A program made the position numbers and the translations under genes. From Sphingopyxis sp. (GTDB taxonomy: Bacteria > Pseudomonadota > Alphaproteobacteria > Sphingomonadales > Sphingomonadaceae), in contig JAAUPH010000181.1 in NCBI GenBank assembly GCA_012035435.1, positions 1 to 5,615 of the forward strand: a stretch of DNA of 5,615 nt. The letters are read 5' to 3'. This document shows, piece after piece, positions 5,088-5,615 of this stretch (the stretch's first letter is position 1; each line of letters starts with the position of its first letter). The notes beneath the pieces were generated by a model. The model had not been told where the DNA came from and did no database searches. It saw only the letters and a program-made list of their open reading frames with translations.

Positions 5088-5615
5088 ATGACCCTGCGCA
5101 TGCCCGCCGAATGGGCACCTCACGCCGCGACCTGGATCGGCTTTCCACATATTGCGGAGGAATGGGCGGGGCATATGGACGCCGCGCGCCGCGATTTGGC
5201 TGCCTTTGCCGACGCATTGGCCGACAAGGGTCGCGGCGAGGAAGTGCGGCTGGTCGTTTGCGATGACGACAGCATGCGCGCCGCGGCGGCGCTGGTGTCG
5301 AACCATGTCCGGCTGGTGCAACATCCGCTCGGCGATATCTGGCTACGCGATACGGGGCCGATCATTGTTGGGACGGGCGCGGCCCGCGAGGCGCGCGATT
5401 TTGATTTCAACTGGTGGGGCGGTAAATTCGTCATGCCGGGCGATCAGGAAATTGGCGGACGGCTGGCCGCAGATACCGGCCTGCCCACGCGGCGATGCAA
5501 TTGGGTGCTGGAGGGCGGCGCGATCGATGTCGATGGCGCCGGGCTGTGCGTGACGACCGAGGAATGCCTCACTCAACCCCAATCGCAACCCGCATCTGTC
5601 GCGCGGCGAGATTGA
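5088..5615 (+). CDS. aguA: Agmatine deiminase (peptidyl-arginine deiminase family), N-terminal half, frameshifted
   Basis: The enzyme hydrolyses agmatine to N-carbamoylputrescine and ammonia, on the route from arginine to putrescine. Family landmarks are clear: MPAEWAPHAATWIGFPH (5-21), DIWLRDTGPIIV (83-94, with the conserved RD-x-GP), FNWWGGKFVMPGDQ (107-120), VLEGGAIDVDGAG (140-152) and TTEECL (156-161). After Leu161 the frame departs from the family and reads TQPQSQPASVARRD before a TGA at 5613-5615, giving 175 residues where the family has about 330-370. One base out, from 5572, the DNA reads LNPNRNPHLSRGEIE, the expected continuation, and is open to the window end. So the gene is interrupted by a net +1 (or -2) change; the C-terminal half with the catalytic His and Cys is not joined in frame. 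Start: ATG 5088, or Met5 at 5100; AAGG at 5071-5074 is a rather distant ribosome binding site. A sequencing error is possible. Confidence 0.85.
   Translation: MTLRMPAEWAPHAATWIGFPHIAEEWAGHMDAARRDLAAFADALADKGRGEEVRLVVCDDDSMRAAAALVSNHVRLVQHPLGDIWLRDTGPIIVGTGAAREARDFDFNWWGGKFVMPGDQEIGGRLAADTGLPTRRCNWVLEGGAIDVDGAGLCVTTEECLTQPQSQPASVARRD
5568..5572 (+). other. Frameshift site in the agmatine deiminase gene
   Basis: The family reads ECLLNPNRNPHL here. In the frame of the start codon, CTC (5568-5570, Leu161) is followed by ACT CAA CCC. If base A5571 is skipped, the next codons are CTC AAC CCC AAT CGC AAC CCG CAT CTG, giving LNPNRNPHL. A single extra base at about 5571, or an equivalent change within a base or two, explains the break. 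The local sequence is not a classical slippery heptamer. Confidence 0.8.

Noticed and set aside
5568..5580. Programmed ribosomal frameshift in the agmatine deiminase gene
   Set aside because: No slippery heptamer, no in-frame stop at the shift point, and the family is normally encoded in one frame. A mutation or sequence error is the simpler explanation.
1..5615. Novel defence, mobile or biosynthetic system
   Set aside because: All substantial frames are conserved housekeeping or metabolic genes. No repeats in array, integrase, transposase or toxin-antitoxin pair is visible on either strand.

Overview
The window is GC-rich, densely coded chromosomal DNA that looks like an alphaproteobacterium of the order Sphingomonadales (Sphingomonas/Sphingopyxis-like). 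The evidence is the protein sequences (S4, NrdR and SHMT C-terminus of alphaproteobacterial type), a sphingomonad-style promoter (TTGACT / GCTAAC) ahead of rpsD, and one copy of a short intergenic motif (GAGCTTGTCGAAGG) that I recall as widely dispersed in sphingomonad genomes. The genus is a guess. Most of the window is core chromosome. I see no transposase, phage gene, CRISPR array, tRNA or rRNA.

Layout. Positions 1-1607 are a tight + strand run: the 3' third of glyA (serine hydroxymethyltransferase), nrdR (repressor of ribonucleotide reductase genes, TTG start) and a TrmJ-type tRNA 2'-O-methyltransferase (GTG start). The gaps are 6 and 7 nt, so this is very probably one operon. A small gene for a putative exported 79-residue protein with two cysteines follows at 1654-1893. 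It converges on a PchB-like AroQ chorismate mutase on the - strand (1914-2222). The 222-nt divergent region 2223-2444 carries the rpsD promoter and a leader of about 125 nt with two good hairpins. rpsD (ribosomal protein S4) occupies 2445-3059 and ends at a textbook intrinsic terminator. After about 230 nt without a convincing gene comes a 552-residue M28-family metallopeptidase with a lipoprotein signal and all zinc ligands in place (3347-5005). An 82-nt gap with the dispersed repeat leads into an agmatine deiminase gene (5088 to the window end).

The genes fall into several housekeeping themes: one-carbon and nucleotide supply (glyA, nrdR), tRNA modification and ribosome assembly (trmJ, rpsD), aromatic amino acid synthesis (chorismate mutase), envelope proteolysis (M28) and agmatine/polyamine metabolism (aguA).

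The points most worth a second look are three. First, the agmatine deiminase reading frame is broken after codon 161: the family sequence LNPNRNPHLSRGEIE resumes exactly one base out of frame, and the frame that is kept stops at the last base of the window. Second, the rpsD leader has two consecutive hairpins, each with an internal A-C mismatch, just upstream of the ribosome binding site; this is a candidate S4 autoregulatory element. Third, the small exported two-cysteine protein has no function I can name. I did not find a convincing new multi-gene system here.
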